Part shown: positions 1 through 7,643 of the stretch, piece after piece
Position numbering within the stretch: position 1 is the stretch's first letter
Layout: each line of letters opens with the position of its first letter
Origin: CADEGZ01 sp035443705
GTDB lineage: Bacteria > Pseudomonadota > Gammaproteobacteria > UBA6186 > Azoamicaceae
Assembly (NCBI GenBank): GCA_035443705.1
Contig: DAORSV010000014.1
Coordinates: 1 to 26,177 of the forward strand
Direction of reading: 5' to 3'
Length of the DNA: 26,177 bases
Made by a program: the position numbers and the translations under genes
Notes under the pieces: generated by a model
What the model saw: the letters and a program-made list of their open reading frames with translations, nothing else
Database searches by the model: none
Told to the model about the DNA's origin: nothing

Positions 1-54
1 CGTGAAGGCGGTCGCACCGTGGGTGCAGGTGTTGTATCCAAGGTACTGGAGTAA
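1..54 (+). CDS. tuf: Elongation factor Tu, C-terminal end only (partial)
   Basis: The window opens inside a reading frame that encodes the last 17 residues of a protein ending REGGRTVGAGVVSKVLE before a TAA. This matches the C-terminal beta-barrel end of EF-Tu, the GTPase that brings aminoacyl-tRNA to the ribosome. The rest of the gene lies outside the window. The stop is 6 bp before rpsJ, and the GGAG in its last codons is the likely Shine-Dalgarno sequence for rpsJ, so the two genes are translationally close and almost certainly cotranscribed. The family call is firm despite the short length because this tail is very conserved. Confidence 0.93.
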   Translation, partial: REGGRTVGAGVVSKVLE

Positions 55-60
55 TTTTAA

Positions 61-372
61 ATGGCAAGTCAAGTGATAAAGATTCGTTTAAAGTCGTATG
101 ATCATCGGCTGATTGATAAATCTGCTAAAGAGATCGTTGATACGGCTAAGCGAACGGGCGCTCAAGTACGAGGTCCTGTGCCATTGCCTACACGTCATGA
201 GCGTTTTACCGTGTTGGTTTCGCCGCATGTCGATAAGAATGCGCGTGATCAGTACGAAATTCCGGAACATAAGCGTTACGTCGAGATTGTAGAACCAACG
301 GAAAAGACAGTAGACGCGCTGATGAAATTAGATTTAGCTGCTGGCGTTGATGTTCAGATAGCTGTTAGTTAG
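61..372 (+). CDS. rpsJ: 30S ribosomal protein S10 (uS10, NusE)
   Basis: The product is 103 residues, the usual length. It carries the family signatures IRLKSYDHRLIDKSAKEIV near the N-terminus, TGAQVRGPVPLPTRHERFTV in the middle and EPTEKTVDALMKLDLAAGVD at the end. S10 sits in the 30S head; the same protein (NusE) pairs with NusB in transcription antitermination and contacts NusG. It is the first gene of the S10 block, but only 6 bp separate it from tuf, so it has no leader of its own. Confidence 0.98.
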   Translation: MASQVIKIRLKSYDHRLIDKSAKEIVDTAKRTGAQVRGPVPLPTRHERFTVLVSPHVDKNARDQYEIPEHKRYVEIVEPTEKTVDALMKLDLAAGVDVQIAVS

Positions 373-382
373 GGGTAGAAAA

Positions 383-1057
383 ATGATTGGTGTCGTTGCG
401 ACTAAATGTGGAATGACGAGGATTTTCGATGCGGAAAGTGGGGCATCGATCCCTGTAACGGTAGCGATAGTGGAACCTAACCGCATTGTACAGATGAAAA
501 CGCTTGAGAATGATGGCTATATTGCCATTCAAGTGACTCGTGGTGAAGTTAAACCCAGTCGTATTACCAAAGCTGAAGCGGGGCATTTTGCAAAGGCAAA
601 CGTGGTTGCTGGTAAAGATTTAATGGAATTTCGTGCGGAAGCAGAAGACTGTAAAGACCTTACTGTCGGTAGCGAAATTGGCGCTGATTTCTTTAAAGTT
701 GGTCAAAAAATTGATGTGGCAGGACTGACGCGAGGACGTGGTTTTGCGGGTTGTATTGTTCGGCATAATTTTAGTTCACAGCGAGCATCTCATGGTAACT
801 CGTTGTCTCATAATACACCGGGCTCCATTGGTCAAAATCAAACGCCAGGCAGAGTGTTTAAAGGTAAAAAAATGGCTGGACAGTATGGTAATACGCAACG
901 TACGGTTCAAAATCTAGAGGTTGTTCGAATTGATTTAGAGCGACATGTTATTCTGATTAAAGGCGGAGTTCCTGGAGCGCCCGGCGGAAAGCTTATTATT
1001 TATCCGGCGGTCAAACATAATATTCAATCAAATGCTCAATCAACGGTTGCGGCCTAA
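383..1057 (+). CDS. rplC: 50S ribosomal protein L3 (uL3)
   Basis: A 224-residue protein beginning MIGVVATKCGMTRIFD, the standard L3 start. The long internal loop that reaches the peptidyl transferase centre is intact (HGNSLSHNTPGSIGQNQTPG, about residues 137-156). It includes the GQNQ segment holding the glutamine that PrmB methylates in E. coli; whether it is modified here is inference. L3 is an early 23S rRNA assembly protein. The C-terminus runs slightly past the E. coli form. The start is preceded by a weak AGGGGTAG and lies 10 bp after rpsJ. Confidence 0.98.
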   Translation: MIGVVATKCGMTRIFDAESGASIPVTVAIVEPNRIVQMKTLENDGYIAIQVTRGEVKPSRITKAEAGHFAKANVVAGKDLMEFRAEAEDCKDLTVGSEIGADFFKVGQKIDVAGLTRGRGFAGCIVRHNFSSQRASHGNSLSHNTPGSIGQNQTPGRVFKGKKMAGQYGNTQRTVQNLEVVRIDLERHVILIKGGVPGAPGGKLIIYPAVKHNIQSNAQSTVAA

Positions 1058-1067
1058 GGAGATATCG

Positions 1068-1688
1068 ATGGAAATCGCATTCGCCGTGCCTAGTCATGAG
1101 GCACCCAAAAAAGGTTTAGAAGTATCTGCTATAACGTTTGGAAGAGATTTTAACGAAGCGTTGGTACACCAGGTAGTTACTGCATATTTAGCAGGCGCGC
1201 GTTCGGGAACGCGTGCGCAAAAAACGCGTGCAGAAGTGCGTGGCGGGGGCGCTAAGCCATGGCGCCAAAAAGGAACAGGTAGAGCGCGTGCAGGTACCAT
1301 TCGAAGTCCATTGTGGCGAGGGGGCGGTCGCATATTTGCTGCAAAGCCTCAGGATCATAGTCAAAAAATCAATAAGAAGATGTATCGAGGTGCGATGCAA
1401 GCCATTTTATCCGAGCTTGTACGGCAGGATAGATTGCTTGTTGTTGACGCGATTGAAATTTCACAGCCAAAAACACGTGATTTGTTGGCGAAATTGAAAG
1501 CATTGGGATTAAAAGAGGTTCTGATTGTTACAGGTCAATGGGATCCGAATTTGTATCTCTCGGCACGTAATGTACCGAAGATTGATGTACAGCAAGCGCC
1601 GAATGTTGATCCGATTAGTTTGATTAAATTCGATAAAGTTATTATGACTGTCGATGCGATCCGTAAATTTGAAGAGGTATTCAAGTGA
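1068..1688 (+). CDS. rplD: 50S ribosomal protein L4 (uL4)
   Basis: The product is 206 residues starting MEIAFAVPSHEAP. An in-frame ATG 36 bp upstream (1032) would give a longer form, but it lies inside rplC; the ATG at 1068 has AAGGAG at the right spacing overlapping the rplC stop, so it is preferred. The arginine-rich exit-tunnel loop is seen around residues 45-85 (RSGTRAQKTRAEVRGGGAKP then WRQKGTGRARAGT). In E. coli L4 also represses the S10 operon through a leader RNA; that leader is absent here, so this regulatory role is doubtful. Confidence 0.97.
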   Translation: MEIAFAVPSHEAPKKGLEVSAITFGRDFNEALVHQVVTAYLAGARSGTRAQKTRAEVRGGGAKPWRQKGTGRARAGTIRSPLWRGGGRIFAAKPQDHSQKINKKMYRGAMQAILSELVRQDRLLVVDAIEISQPKTRDLLAKLKALGLKEVLIVTGQWDPNLYLSARNVPKIDVQQAPNVDPISLIKFDKVIMTVDAIRKFEEVFK

Positions 1689-1972
1689 ACGAAAAACGCT
1701 TATACACAATTATATTAGGGCCTCATACCACTGAAAAAGCGGTGAGTGTTGCTGATCAGATCGCATTTCGCGTTGCAAAAGACGCAACTAAAACAGAACT
1801 GAAAGAAGCTGTGCAAAAACTTTTTTCGGTTAAAGTGGTATCGGTTCGAATTGTTAATGTCATGGGGAAAACGAGACAATTTAGACAAAGGCAAGGTGAG
1901 AGATCCGATTGGAAAAAGGCTTATGTTCGTTTGGACAAAGGCCAAGCGATTAACTTAGATGCCTTCCAATAA
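1685..1972 (+). CDS. rplW: 50S ribosomal protein L23 (uL23)
   Basis: A 95-residue protein, close to the 100 usual for the family. It has the L23 signatures LGPHTTEKAV near the start and VNVMGKTRQFRQRQGERSDW in the long loop, followed by the terminal KKAYVRLDKGQ strand. L23 lines the exit of the peptide tunnel and docks trigger factor, SRP and SecYEG. The start is a GTG overlapping the rplD stop by 4 nt (GTGA), an arrangement typical of translational coupling. Confidence 0.97.
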   Translation: MNEKRLYTIILGPHTTEKAVSVADQIAFRVAKDATKTELKEAVQKLFSVKVVSVRIVNVMGKTRQFRQRQGERSDWKKAYVRLDKGQAINLDAFQ

Positions 1973-1989
1973 ATAACAGGGTATTCAAT

Positions 1990-2823
1990 ATGGTAACAAC
2001 TGTAGTAAAAATGAAACCGACCTCACCAGGGCGTCGGTTTGTTGTAAAAATCGTTAACCCCGAATTACATAAGGGAAAGCCTTATGGACCTTTGGTCGTC
2101 TCAAAACAACAAACCGGTGGTCGGAATTGTTATGGACGAATTACGGCTTGGCAGCGAGGTGGTGGACACGCTCAACGTTATCGGATTATCGATTGGCGTC
2201 GTAAAAAGGAAGGGATCCCTGGAAAAATTGAGCGTTTGGAATATGATCCAAACCGCAGTGCGAATATTGCATTGGTACTTTATGCCGATGGTGAGCGTTG
2301 TTATATGGTTGCGCCTAAAGGATTATCGGTTGGTTCAGAAATTTTAGCGGGCGGTGAAGCACCTATTGCAGTTGGCAATTGTTTACCGCTCCGAAATATA
2401 CCGGTAGGTTCGGTTGTGCATTGTGTGGAAATGAAACCCGGCAAAGGTGCGCAGCTGGCGCGCAGTGCGGGGACTTCTGTTCAATTGTTGGCCAGAGAAG
2501 GGGCTTATGCAACGCTTCGTTTAAAATCCGGCGAAGTTCGACGCGTTTTGGTAGAATGTCGTGCAACCATTGGTGAAGTCGGAAACAGCGAACATAATTT
2601 ACGCAAGCTCGGGAAAGCGGGTGCAAGTCGATGGCGTAATAAACGTCCGAGAGTGCGAGGGGTTGCTATGAACCCGGTTGATCATCCGTTAGGCGGAGGA
2701 GAAGGGCGTACATCGGGTGGTCGTCCACCGTGTACACCTTGGGGTATTCCAGAGGGTAAAAAGACACGTCGTAATAAGCGCACGAATAAACTGATTATTC
2801 GTCGGCGTAAAGCAACGAAGTAA
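1990..2823 (+). CDS. rplB: 50S ribosomal protein L2 (uL2)
   Basis: A 277-residue protein (E. coli 273) with the usual SH3-like and OB-fold layout and a very basic C-terminus ending in RRRKATK. L2 supports subunit association and the peptidyl transferase centre. The C-terminal active-site loop reads MNPVDHPLGGGEG at residues 227-239. The first His (E. coli His229) is kept, but the second, which is His in E. coli, is Leu. The downstream segment GRPPCTPWGIP also differs from the E. coli GKHPVTPWG. The gene is otherwise intact and in frame. Confidence 0.97.
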   Translation: MVTTVVKMKPTSPGRRFVVKIVNPELHKGKPYGPLVVSKQQTGGRNCYGRITAWQRGGGHAQRYRIIDWRRKKEGIPGKIERLEYDPNRSANIALVLYADGERCYMVAPKGLSVGSEILAGGEAPIAVGNCLPLRNIPVGSVVHCVEMKPGKGAQLARSAGTSVQLLAREGAYATLRLKSGEVRRVLVECRATIGEVGNSEHNLRKLGKAGASRWRNKRPRVRGVAMNPVDHPLGGGEGRTSGGRPPCTPWGIPEGKKTRRNKRTNKLIIRRRKATK

Positions 2824-2838
2824 AAGGAGAAGGGTTCC

Positions 2839-3165
2839 ATGCCACGTTCTTTGAGAAAGGGGCCATTTGTAGATGCACACTTGCTAAAAAAAGTAGAGCA
2901 AGCGATAGCAACGCGTATTAAGAAGCCGATTAAGACTTGGTCTAGGCGTTCGATGATTTTGCCAGACATGGTGGGTTTAACAATTGCAGTGCATAATGGT
3001 CGGCAGCACGTACCTGTTTTAATTAATGAGAATATGGTCGGACATAAATTGGGTGAGTTCGCTGCAACGCGACTTTTTCGAGGACATTCGGGTGATAAAA
3101 CCGCGAAAACTGTGAAAAAGGGTGGTAAAGATGCTGGCGGTAAAGACAAAGGTAAAGGTAAGTAG
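2839..3165 (+). CDS. rpsS: 30S ribosomal protein S19 (uS19), C-terminally extended
   Basis: The first 90 residues are standard S19 (MPRSLRKGPFVDAHLLKKVE; WSRRSMILPDMVGLTIAVHN; VGHKLGEFAATRLFRGHSGD). S19 forms a complex with S13 in the 30S head and contacts tRNA. At 108 residues it exceeds the 92 of E. coli; the extra C-terminus is a Lys/Gly-rich low-complexity tail (KGGKDAGGKDKGKGK), probably disordered and rRNA-binding. A strong AAGGAGAAGGG ribosome-binding site precedes the ATG. Confidence 0.97.
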   Translation: MPRSLRKGPFVDAHLLKKVEQAIATRIKKPIKTWSRRSMILPDMVGLTIAVHNGRQHVPVLINENMVGHKLGEFAATRLFRGHSGDKTAKTVKKGGKDAGGKDKGKGK

Positions 3166-3174
3166 GGGATTGTC

Positions 3175-3504
3175 ATGCTTGAAGTGAGCGCCAAATTAAG
3201 TGACGCAAGGCTTTCGCCGCAAAAAGCGCGATTGGTGGCTGATCTCGTGAGAGGGTTGCCAGTAGGTAGGGCGTTGAATATTTTGAGTTTTAGCCCGAAA
3301 AAGGCAGCCCAAATCCTGAAGAAATTATTGGTATCTGCGATTGCAAATGCAGAACATAATAACGCGTTAGATGTAGATGAGCTTTCGGTTGCACGCATTT
3401 TTGTAAATGAAGCACCGAGATTAAAACGATCGACGCAACGCGCTAAAGGGCGAGGAAATCGAATTGTTAAAAGAAATTGTCATATTACTGTAGTGGTTGC
3501 GTAA
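3175..3504 (+). CDS. rplV: 50S ribosomal protein L22 (uL22)
   Basis: A 109-residue protein (E. coli 110). The globular part (LSPQKARLVADLVRGLPVGR; SPKKAAQILKKLLVSAIANA) is followed by the extended beta-hairpin that lines the exit tunnel (APRLKRSTQRAKGRGNRIVK, about residues 81-100), the site of macrolide-resistance changes in other bacteria. No insertion or deletion is apparent in the hairpin. The gene starts 9 bp after rpsS, in the usual S19-L22-S3 order. Confidence 0.97.
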   Translation: MLEVSAKLSDARLSPQKARLVADLVRGLPVGRALNILSFSPKKAAQILKKLLVSAIANAEHNNALDVDELSVARIFVNEAPRLKRSTQRAKGRGNRIVKRNCHITVVVA

Positions 3505-3524
3505 TTAGTTAGAGAGAGGTTTTC

Positions 3525-4211
3525 ATGGGACAAAAGGTACATCCAATTGGTATTCGCTTAGGATACATCCGGGAAAGTTCTTCTAAGTGGTTTCCGGAAA
3601 GTGGCAAAAGTGGCGGTTCGTTTGCAAAAATATTAGCAAGCGATCTCGAAATTCGCGCCTATGCAGCCAAAAAATTACCTGAAGCGGCGGGTGTGAGTCA
3701 GGTTTTGATTGAGAGAACTGGTCGTAATGTTCGCATTACACTCAAAACAGCGAAGCCCGGTGTGATTATTGGCAAGAAAGGTGAGGATATTGAAAAATTT
3801 CGAGCCGACATCAGTGCTAAAATTGGGTTTCCTACAGATCGTATTCATATCAATATTGAAGAGATCCGCAAGCCGGAATTGGATGCGACACTGGTTGCTA
3901 GAAGTATTGCACAGCAGCTAGAGCGCAGAATTATGTTTAGACGTGCGATGAAGCGTGCAGTCACAAGCGCATTACGACAAGGTGCTAAAGGTGTTAAAGT
4001 GTATGTTTCTGGTCGTTTAGGCGGTGCTGAAATTGCACGTAGTGAAATATACCGTGAAGGTCGTTTGCCACTACATACTTTTAGAGCGGATATTGATTAT
4101 GGGACTGCCATTGCAAAGACCACTTATGGTGTGATTGGCGTGAAAGTGTGGATTTTCAAAGGTGAAATTTTGACTGGGAAGCCACAACAATCTACACAAG
4201 AAGTTGCGTAA
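3525..4211 (+). CDS. rpsC: 30S ribosomal protein S3 (uS3)
   Basis: A 228-residue protein starting MGQKVHPIGIRLGYIRESSS. A type II KH domain is evident from GVIIGKKGEDIEKFRADI (about residues 80-97), and the S3 C-terminal domain follows (VYVSGRLGGAEIARSE, YREGRLPLHTFRADIDYGTA). S3 sits at the mRNA entry site; its basic segment RRAMKRAV corresponds to the region assigned mRNA-helicase activity together with S4 and S5. An AGAGAGG ribosome-binding site lies in front of the ATG. Confidence 0.98.
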   Translation: MGQKVHPIGIRLGYIRESSSKWFPESGKSGGSFAKILASDLEIRAYAAKKLPEAAGVSQVLIERTGRNVRITLKTAKPGVIIGKKGEDIEKFRADISAKIGFPTDRIHINIEEIRKPELDATLVARSIAQQLERRIMFRRAMKRAVTSALRQGAKGVKVYVSGRLGGAEIARSEIYREGRLPLHTFRADIDYGTAIAKTTYGVIGVKVWIFKGEILTGKPQQSTQEVA

Positions 4212-4226
4212 GCCGAGGGGATTATC

Positions 4227-4640
4227 ATGTTACAGCCTAAGCGAACCAAATTTCGCAAACAATTTAAAGGGCACAACCGCGGGGTTGCAACCCGGGGTAA
4301 TAAGGTTAGTTTTGGCGAATTTGGCTTAAAAGCGATGGATCATGCGCGTATTACGGCGCGTCAAATTGAGGCCGCAAGACGTGCGATTAGCCGATATATT
4401 AAACGCGGTGGGAAAATATGGATACGGATTTTTCCAGACAAGCCTATTACGCAGAAGCCTTTAGAAGTCCGTCAGGGGAGTGGTAAAGGAAACGTAGAAT
4501 ATTGGGTGGCTTTGGTACAACCAGGTAGAGTCCTATTTGAAATAGAAGGGGTGACACCGGAGTTGGCTGCAGAAGCCTTTAGGTTAGCGGCTTCCAAGCT
4601 TCCTGTTGCAACGGAGCTTGTTCCACGGGAGATTATGTAA
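4227..4640 (+). CDS. rplP: 50S ribosomal protein L16 (uL16)
   Basis: A 137-residue protein starting MLQPKRTKFRKQFKGHNRG. It holds the family core GKIWIRIFPDKPITQKPLEV and GKGNVEYWVALVQPGRV. L16 contacts the elbow of A-site tRNA and is a late-assembling 50S protein. Arg82 in VRQGSGKGN corresponds to the arginine hydroxylated by the RoxA/YcfD oxygenase in E. coli (Arg81 there). The next gene, rpmC, begins 2 bp after the stop. Confidence 0.98.
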   Translation: MLQPKRTKFRKQFKGHNRGVATRGNKVSFGEFGLKAMDHARITARQIEAARRAISRYIKRGGKIWIRIFPDKPITQKPLEVRQGSGKGNVEYWVALVQPGRVLFEIEGVTPELAAEAFRLAASKLPVATELVPREIM

Positions 4641-4642
4641 TC

Positions 4643-4837
4643 ATGAAAGCAGCAGAACTGGTTGGAAAATCCATTGGCGAGTTGAATACAACGCTAACAA
4701 CTTTACGACGTAAGTTATTTAAATTGCGACTAGTAAAAGCGAGTGGAGAATTAGTAAAGACGCATGAAATTAAAGAAACGCGTCGAAATATTGCGAGAGT
4801 AACGACGATGATAGCAAAAGAAGGTAAAAAGACATGA
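4643..4837 (+). CDS. rpmC: 50S ribosomal protein L29 (uL29)
   Basis: A 64-residue, two-helix protein with the typical core LRRKLFKLRLVKASGELVKT followed by the RRNIARVTTMIAK segment. L29 binds next to L23 at the tunnel exit. The stop overlaps the rpsQ start as ATGA (4834-4837), so the two genes are likely translationally coupled. Length and order (L16-L29-S17) are standard. Confidence 0.96.
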   Translation: MKAAELVGKSIGELNTTLTTLRRKLFKLRLVKASGELVKTHEIKETRRNIARVTTMIAKEGKKT

Positions 4838-5106
4838 GTGAGCGATTAAGCCAAGGTCGCACCGAGCAGGGAGTTGTGGTCAGTGATAAAATGGATAAAA
4901 CCATTACTGTCCGCGTTGTTCGAAAAGTGAAACACCCTCTGTATGGTAAAATTATGACCCGTTCCACTAAATATCATGCACACGATCCTGAAGGTCTGTG
5001 CAAAGAAGGGGATTGGGTTGTTATTGGAGAATCCAGACCGATTTCAAAAACAAAAAGTTGGGTACTGGTAGAACGGCTTGAAAAAATAGAGCGAGAAGTG
5101 TTATGA
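4834..5106 (+). CDS. rpsQ: 30S ribosomal protein S17 (uS17)
   Basis: A 90-residue OB-fold protein with the signatures GVVVSDKMDKTITVRVVRKV and ISKTKSWVLVERL. S17 is a primary binder of 16S rRNA helix 11 in the 30S body. The ATG overlaps the end of rpmC by 4 bp. It is the last gene of the classical S10 operon; only 25 bp separate it from rplN and no terminator is seen, so transcription probably continues into the spc block. Confidence 0.97.
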   Translation: MSERLSQGRTEQGVVVSDKMDKTITVRVVRKVKHPLYGKIMTRSTKYHAHDPEGLCKEGDWVVIGESRPISKTKSWVLVERLEKIEREVL

Positions 5107-5131
5107 TTTCCGACTTTGACGGAGGCGAGCA

Positions 5132-5500
5132 ATGATTCAAGTGCAGTCCATGCTCGATGTCGCTGATAACAGTGGCGCACGTCGTGTTATGTGTATTAAG
5201 GTTTTGGGTGGTTCAAAACGGCGTTACGCGGGTATCGGCGACGTGATTGTTGTCACTGTCAAAGAGGCGATTCCGCGCGGTAAGGTGAAAAAAGGGGATG
5301 TCTTAAAGGCCGTTATTGTTCGAACGTGTAAAGGCGTTCGTCGGTCAGATGGCTCATTAATTCGTTTTGATAAAAATTCAGCAGTGATATTGAATAATCA
5401 GTTACAACCCATTGGTACGCGTATCTTTGGTCCCGTAACACGCGAATTACGGGGTGAGCGGTTTATGAAGATTATTTCGTTAGCCCTTGAAGTGTTATAG
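5132..5500 (+). CDS. rplN: 50S ribosomal protein L14 (uL14)
   Basis: A 122-residue protein matching E. coli L14 almost end to end: MIQVQSMLDVADNSGARRVM, VKEAIPRGKVKKGDVLKAVI, GTRIFGPVTRELRGERFMKI. L14 lies on the intersubunit face, touches 16S helix 14 and is the docking site of the silencing factor RsfS. A clear GGAGG precedes the ATG. First gene of the spc block. Confidence 0.98.
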   Translation: MIQVQSMLDVADNSGARRVMCIKVLGGSKRRYAGIGDVIVVTVKEAIPRGKVKKGDVLKAVIVRTCKGVRRSDGSLIRFDKNSAVILNNQLQPIGTRIFGPVTRELRGERFMKIISLALEVL

Positions 5501-5510
5501 GTGAATAGCT

Positions 5511-5846
5511 ATGAATAAGATTAAAAAAGGCGATGCAGTGGTGATCGTTGCTGGCCGTGATAGGGGACGCCAGGGTACTGTTTTATCCGTACTAAAGTCC
5601 AAAACGCGATATGCGGATGCTTTTCGTCTTTTGGTTGAAGGCATTAACTTAATTAAAAAACATACCAAGCCTCAGCAAGAAAAAGCGGGTGGTATTATAG
5701 AAAAGGAAGCACCCATTGCGATCTCGAATGTTGCAATATTTAATGCAGCAACAGGCAAGGCTGACCGGGTTGGATTTAAAATATTAGAAAATGGTCGCAA
5801 AGTAAGAGTATATAAGTCGACGGGAGAAGTGGTTGATCATGCGTAA
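5511..5846 (+). CDS. rplX: 50S ribosomal protein L24 (uL24)
   Basis: A 111-residue protein (E. coli 104). The N-terminal KOW motif is intact (KKGDAVVIVAGRDRGRQGTV, about residues 5-24). The middle has INLIKKHTKPQQEKAGGIIE and the end has DRVGFKILENGRKVRVYKST. L24 nucleates 50S assembly by binding the 5' end of 23S rRNA. The KOW segment is a few residues longer than in E. coli (LKSKTRYADAFRLLVEGIN). Its last codons overlap the rplE start by 8 bp. Confidence 0.97.
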   Translation: MNKIKKGDAVVIVAGRDRGRQGTVLSVLKSKTRYADAFRLLVEGINLIKKHTKPQQEKAGGIIEKEAPIAISNVAIFNAATGKADRVGFKILENGRKVRVYKSTGEVVDHA

Positions 5847-6387
5847 CACCCCGAAGTTGAAAGATTTTTATAGTAAAACCATCGTTGCTCAGCTAATGAA
5901 AGATTTAGGTTGTGCGAATGTGATGGAAGTGCCTCGTATTACCAAAATAACCTTGAATATGGGTGTCGGTGAAGCGGTAAATGATAAAAAAGTGGTTGAT
6001 AATGCGGCTGCAGATATGGCCAAAATTGCCGGACAAAAGCCTGTTATCACCAAAGCGCGGAAATCTATCGCGGGATTTAAGGTGCGTGAACTGTGGCCAG
6101 TGGGTTGCAAGGTTACATTGCGTCGCGATCGTATGTATGAATTTTTAGAGCGCTTACTGTGTATTGCGATTCCACGTATTCGTGATTTTCGGGGGCTAAA
6201 TCGACGTTCTTTTGATGGTCGTGGTAGTTATTCCATGGGTATTCAAGAACAAATTGTGTTTCCCGAAATTCAGTACGATAAAATCGATGCATTGCGTGGA
6301 TTAGATATTACCATTACAACAACCGCGAAAACCAATGAAGCAGGTCTCGCGTTGTTGTTAGCATTTCAGTTTCCTTTTAAGGAGTAG
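5839..6387 (+). CDS. rplE: 50S ribosomal protein L5 (uL5)
   Basis: The chosen start gives 182 residues beginning MRNTPKLKDFYSKTIV. A TTG two codons upstream (5833) is in frame, but the ATG at 5839 fits family length and has GGAGAAG upstream. Signatures include VPRITKITLNMGVGEAVNDK, TKARKSIAGFKVRE, and GLNRRSFDGRGSYSMGIQEQ. L5 forms the 5S rRNP with L18 and L25 and bridge B1b with S13. In E. coli, S8 represses translation at this start; no equivalent hairpin was confirmed by eye. Confidence 0.97.
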   Translation: MRNTPKLKDFYSKTIVAQLMKDLGCANVMEVPRITKITLNMGVGEAVNDKKVVDNAAADMAKIAGQKPVITKARKSIAGFKVRELWPVGCKVTLRRDRMYEFLERLLCIAIPRIRDFRGLNRRSFDGRGSYSMGIQEQIVFPEIQYDKIDALRGLDITITTTAKTNEAGLALLLAFQFPFKE

Positions 6388-6394
6388 GGCTCTC

Positions 6395-6700
6395 ATGGCA
6401 AGATTGTGTAAGAGAGAAAAAGATAAACGTCAGCGTAAGTTGGTGAATAAATATCAAGCCGTTAGAGAAGAATTACGAAGCAGAATTCGTGATAAAGATT
6501 TAAGTTTTGAAGAGAAATTAATTGCGCAAGCAAAAATGCAGAGTTTGCCCAGAGATTCTAATCGCGTTCGATTAAGGAACCGTTGTCTAGTAACGGGTCG
6601 TTCACGAGGGGTTTATCGTAAGTTCGGTTTAGGTCGAAATAAATTGCGGGAATATGCGATGAACGGGCTTATTCCTGGTTTACGTAAGGCAAGTTGGTAG
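6395..6700 (+). CDS. rpsN: 30S ribosomal protein S14 (uS14), long zinc-free form
   Basis: A 101-residue protein, the long form of S14. The paired zinc-binding CxxC motifs of the short form are absent, leaving only single cysteines. The conserved C-terminal half is present: SLPRDSNRVRLRNRCLVTGR, GVYRKFGLGRNKLREYAMNG, IPGLRKASW. S14 binds in the 30S head with S3 and S10. It lies 7 bp after rplE, in the expected L5-S14-S8 order. Confidence 0.97.
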   Translation: MARLCKREKDKRQRKLVNKYQAVREELRSRIRDKDLSFEEKLIAQAKMQSLPRDSNRVRLRNRCLVTGRSRGVYRKFGLGRNKLREYAMNGLIPGLRKASW

Positions 6701-6710
6701 GAGCATAGAG

Positions 6711-7103
6711 ATGAGTTTACAAGATCCCATTGCCGATATGTTGACCCAGATCCGTAATGGACAAATGGCTAAAAAAGAAAGCGTTACCTTTCCGGCTTCT
6801 AAATTAAAGATTGCCATTCTGCGGATATTAGAAGAGGAAGGTTACATTCTATCGTTTAAGAAAATAGGTGATGTAAAACCAACTATTATGGTTCATTTGA
6901 AATATTTTAATTCGAAGCCTGTTATAGAGAAGATAAGACGGGTCAGTCGTCCGGGCTTGCGAATTTATAAGCCAAAAGATGAATTACCTAAAATAATGGG
7001 TGGATTAGGCATCTCAATTTTATCGACATCCGAAGGTGTTATGACCGATAAGAAAGCGCGTCAATGTGGACAGGGCGGCGAAGTCCTGTGTGCTGTTAGC
7101 TAG
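6711..7103 (+). CDS. rpsH: 30S ribosomal protein S8 (uS8)
   Basis: A 130-residue protein starting MSLQDPIADMLTQIRNGQMA, with the C-terminal signature GLGISILSTSEGVMTDKKAR and the closing GGEVLCAVS. S8 is a primary 16S rRNA binder in the central domain; in E. coli it also represses the spc operon at the L5 start. A GGAGCATAGAG ribosome-binding region precedes the ATG. Confidence 0.98.
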   Translation: MSLQDPIADMLTQIRNGQMAKKESVTFPASKLKIAILRILEEEGYILSFKKIGDVKPTIMVHLKYFNSKPVIEKIRRVSRPGLRIYKPKDELPKIMGGLGISILSTSEGVMTDKKARQCGQGGEVLCAVS

Positions 7104-7112
7104 GAGTAATCA

Positions 7113-7637
7113 ATGTCCAGAATTGCGAAAAAGCCATTAACCGTTCCCAAAGGCGTTGAATTTAATCAAATTGGCCGGGAAGTGCATATTAAAGGCGAGA
7201 AAGGTGCTTTTAAATTATCCCTCGACTCAGCAGTTTCGATTGTCGTAGAGGGAGACCTTATTTCTGTGGGGCCGACCGCAGCGGTACATCCGATGGTCGG
7301 AACTACCCATAAGCTAATTATGAATATGCTGCAAGGCGCCCATAAAGAATTTGAACGAAAATTGCAGTTAGTTGGGGTGGGATATCGTGCAAAAATTGAA
7401 GGCGAAATTTTAGAACTGAGTTTAGGATTTTCGAATCCTGTGCGATTCCCAATACCTGCAGGTATCAGCATTAAGGTGCCTACGAATACGGAAATTATTG
7501 TTAGCGGTGTTGATAAGCAAGTTGTGGGTGAAACAGCTGCTAAAATTCGGAAGTTCCGTCCACCAGAATGTTATAAAGGCAAGGGTGTGCGGTATTTTGG
7601 TGAAGTTGTAAAAATCAAGGAAACTAAAAAGAAATAG
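7113..7637 (+). CDS. rplF: 50S ribosomal protein L6 (uL6)
   Basis: A 174-residue protein (E. coli 177) made of two tandem L6 folds: the first starts MSRIAKKPLTVPKGVEF, the second carries LQLVGVGYRAKIEGEILEL. It ends with RKFRPPECYKGKGVRYFGEV, the conserved KxPExYKGKG signature in variant form (CYKGKG). L6 lies near the sarcin-ricin loop and contacts EF-G. Spacing to both neighbours is under 10 bp. Confidence 0.98.
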   Translation: MSRIAKKPLTVPKGVEFNQIGREVHIKGEKGAFKLSLDSAVSIVVEGDLISVGPTAAVHPMVGTTHKLIMNMLQGAHKEFERKLQLVGVGYRAKIEGEILELSLGFSNPVRFPIPAGISIKVPTNTEIIVSGVDKQVVGETAAKIRKFRPPECYKGKGVRYFGEVVKIKETKKK

Positions 7638-7643
7638 GATGAT

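Noticed and set aside
1032..1067. Longer L4 start at 1032
   Set aside because: It lies inside rplC, adds residues not found in L4, and the ATG at 1068 has AAGGAG at good spacing.
2682..3398. Long open frame (238 codons) on the minus strand
   Set aside because: It lies opposite rplB, rpsS and rplV, which are unmistakable; its product resembles no family and it has no ribosome site. It is a shadow of the biased coding strand.
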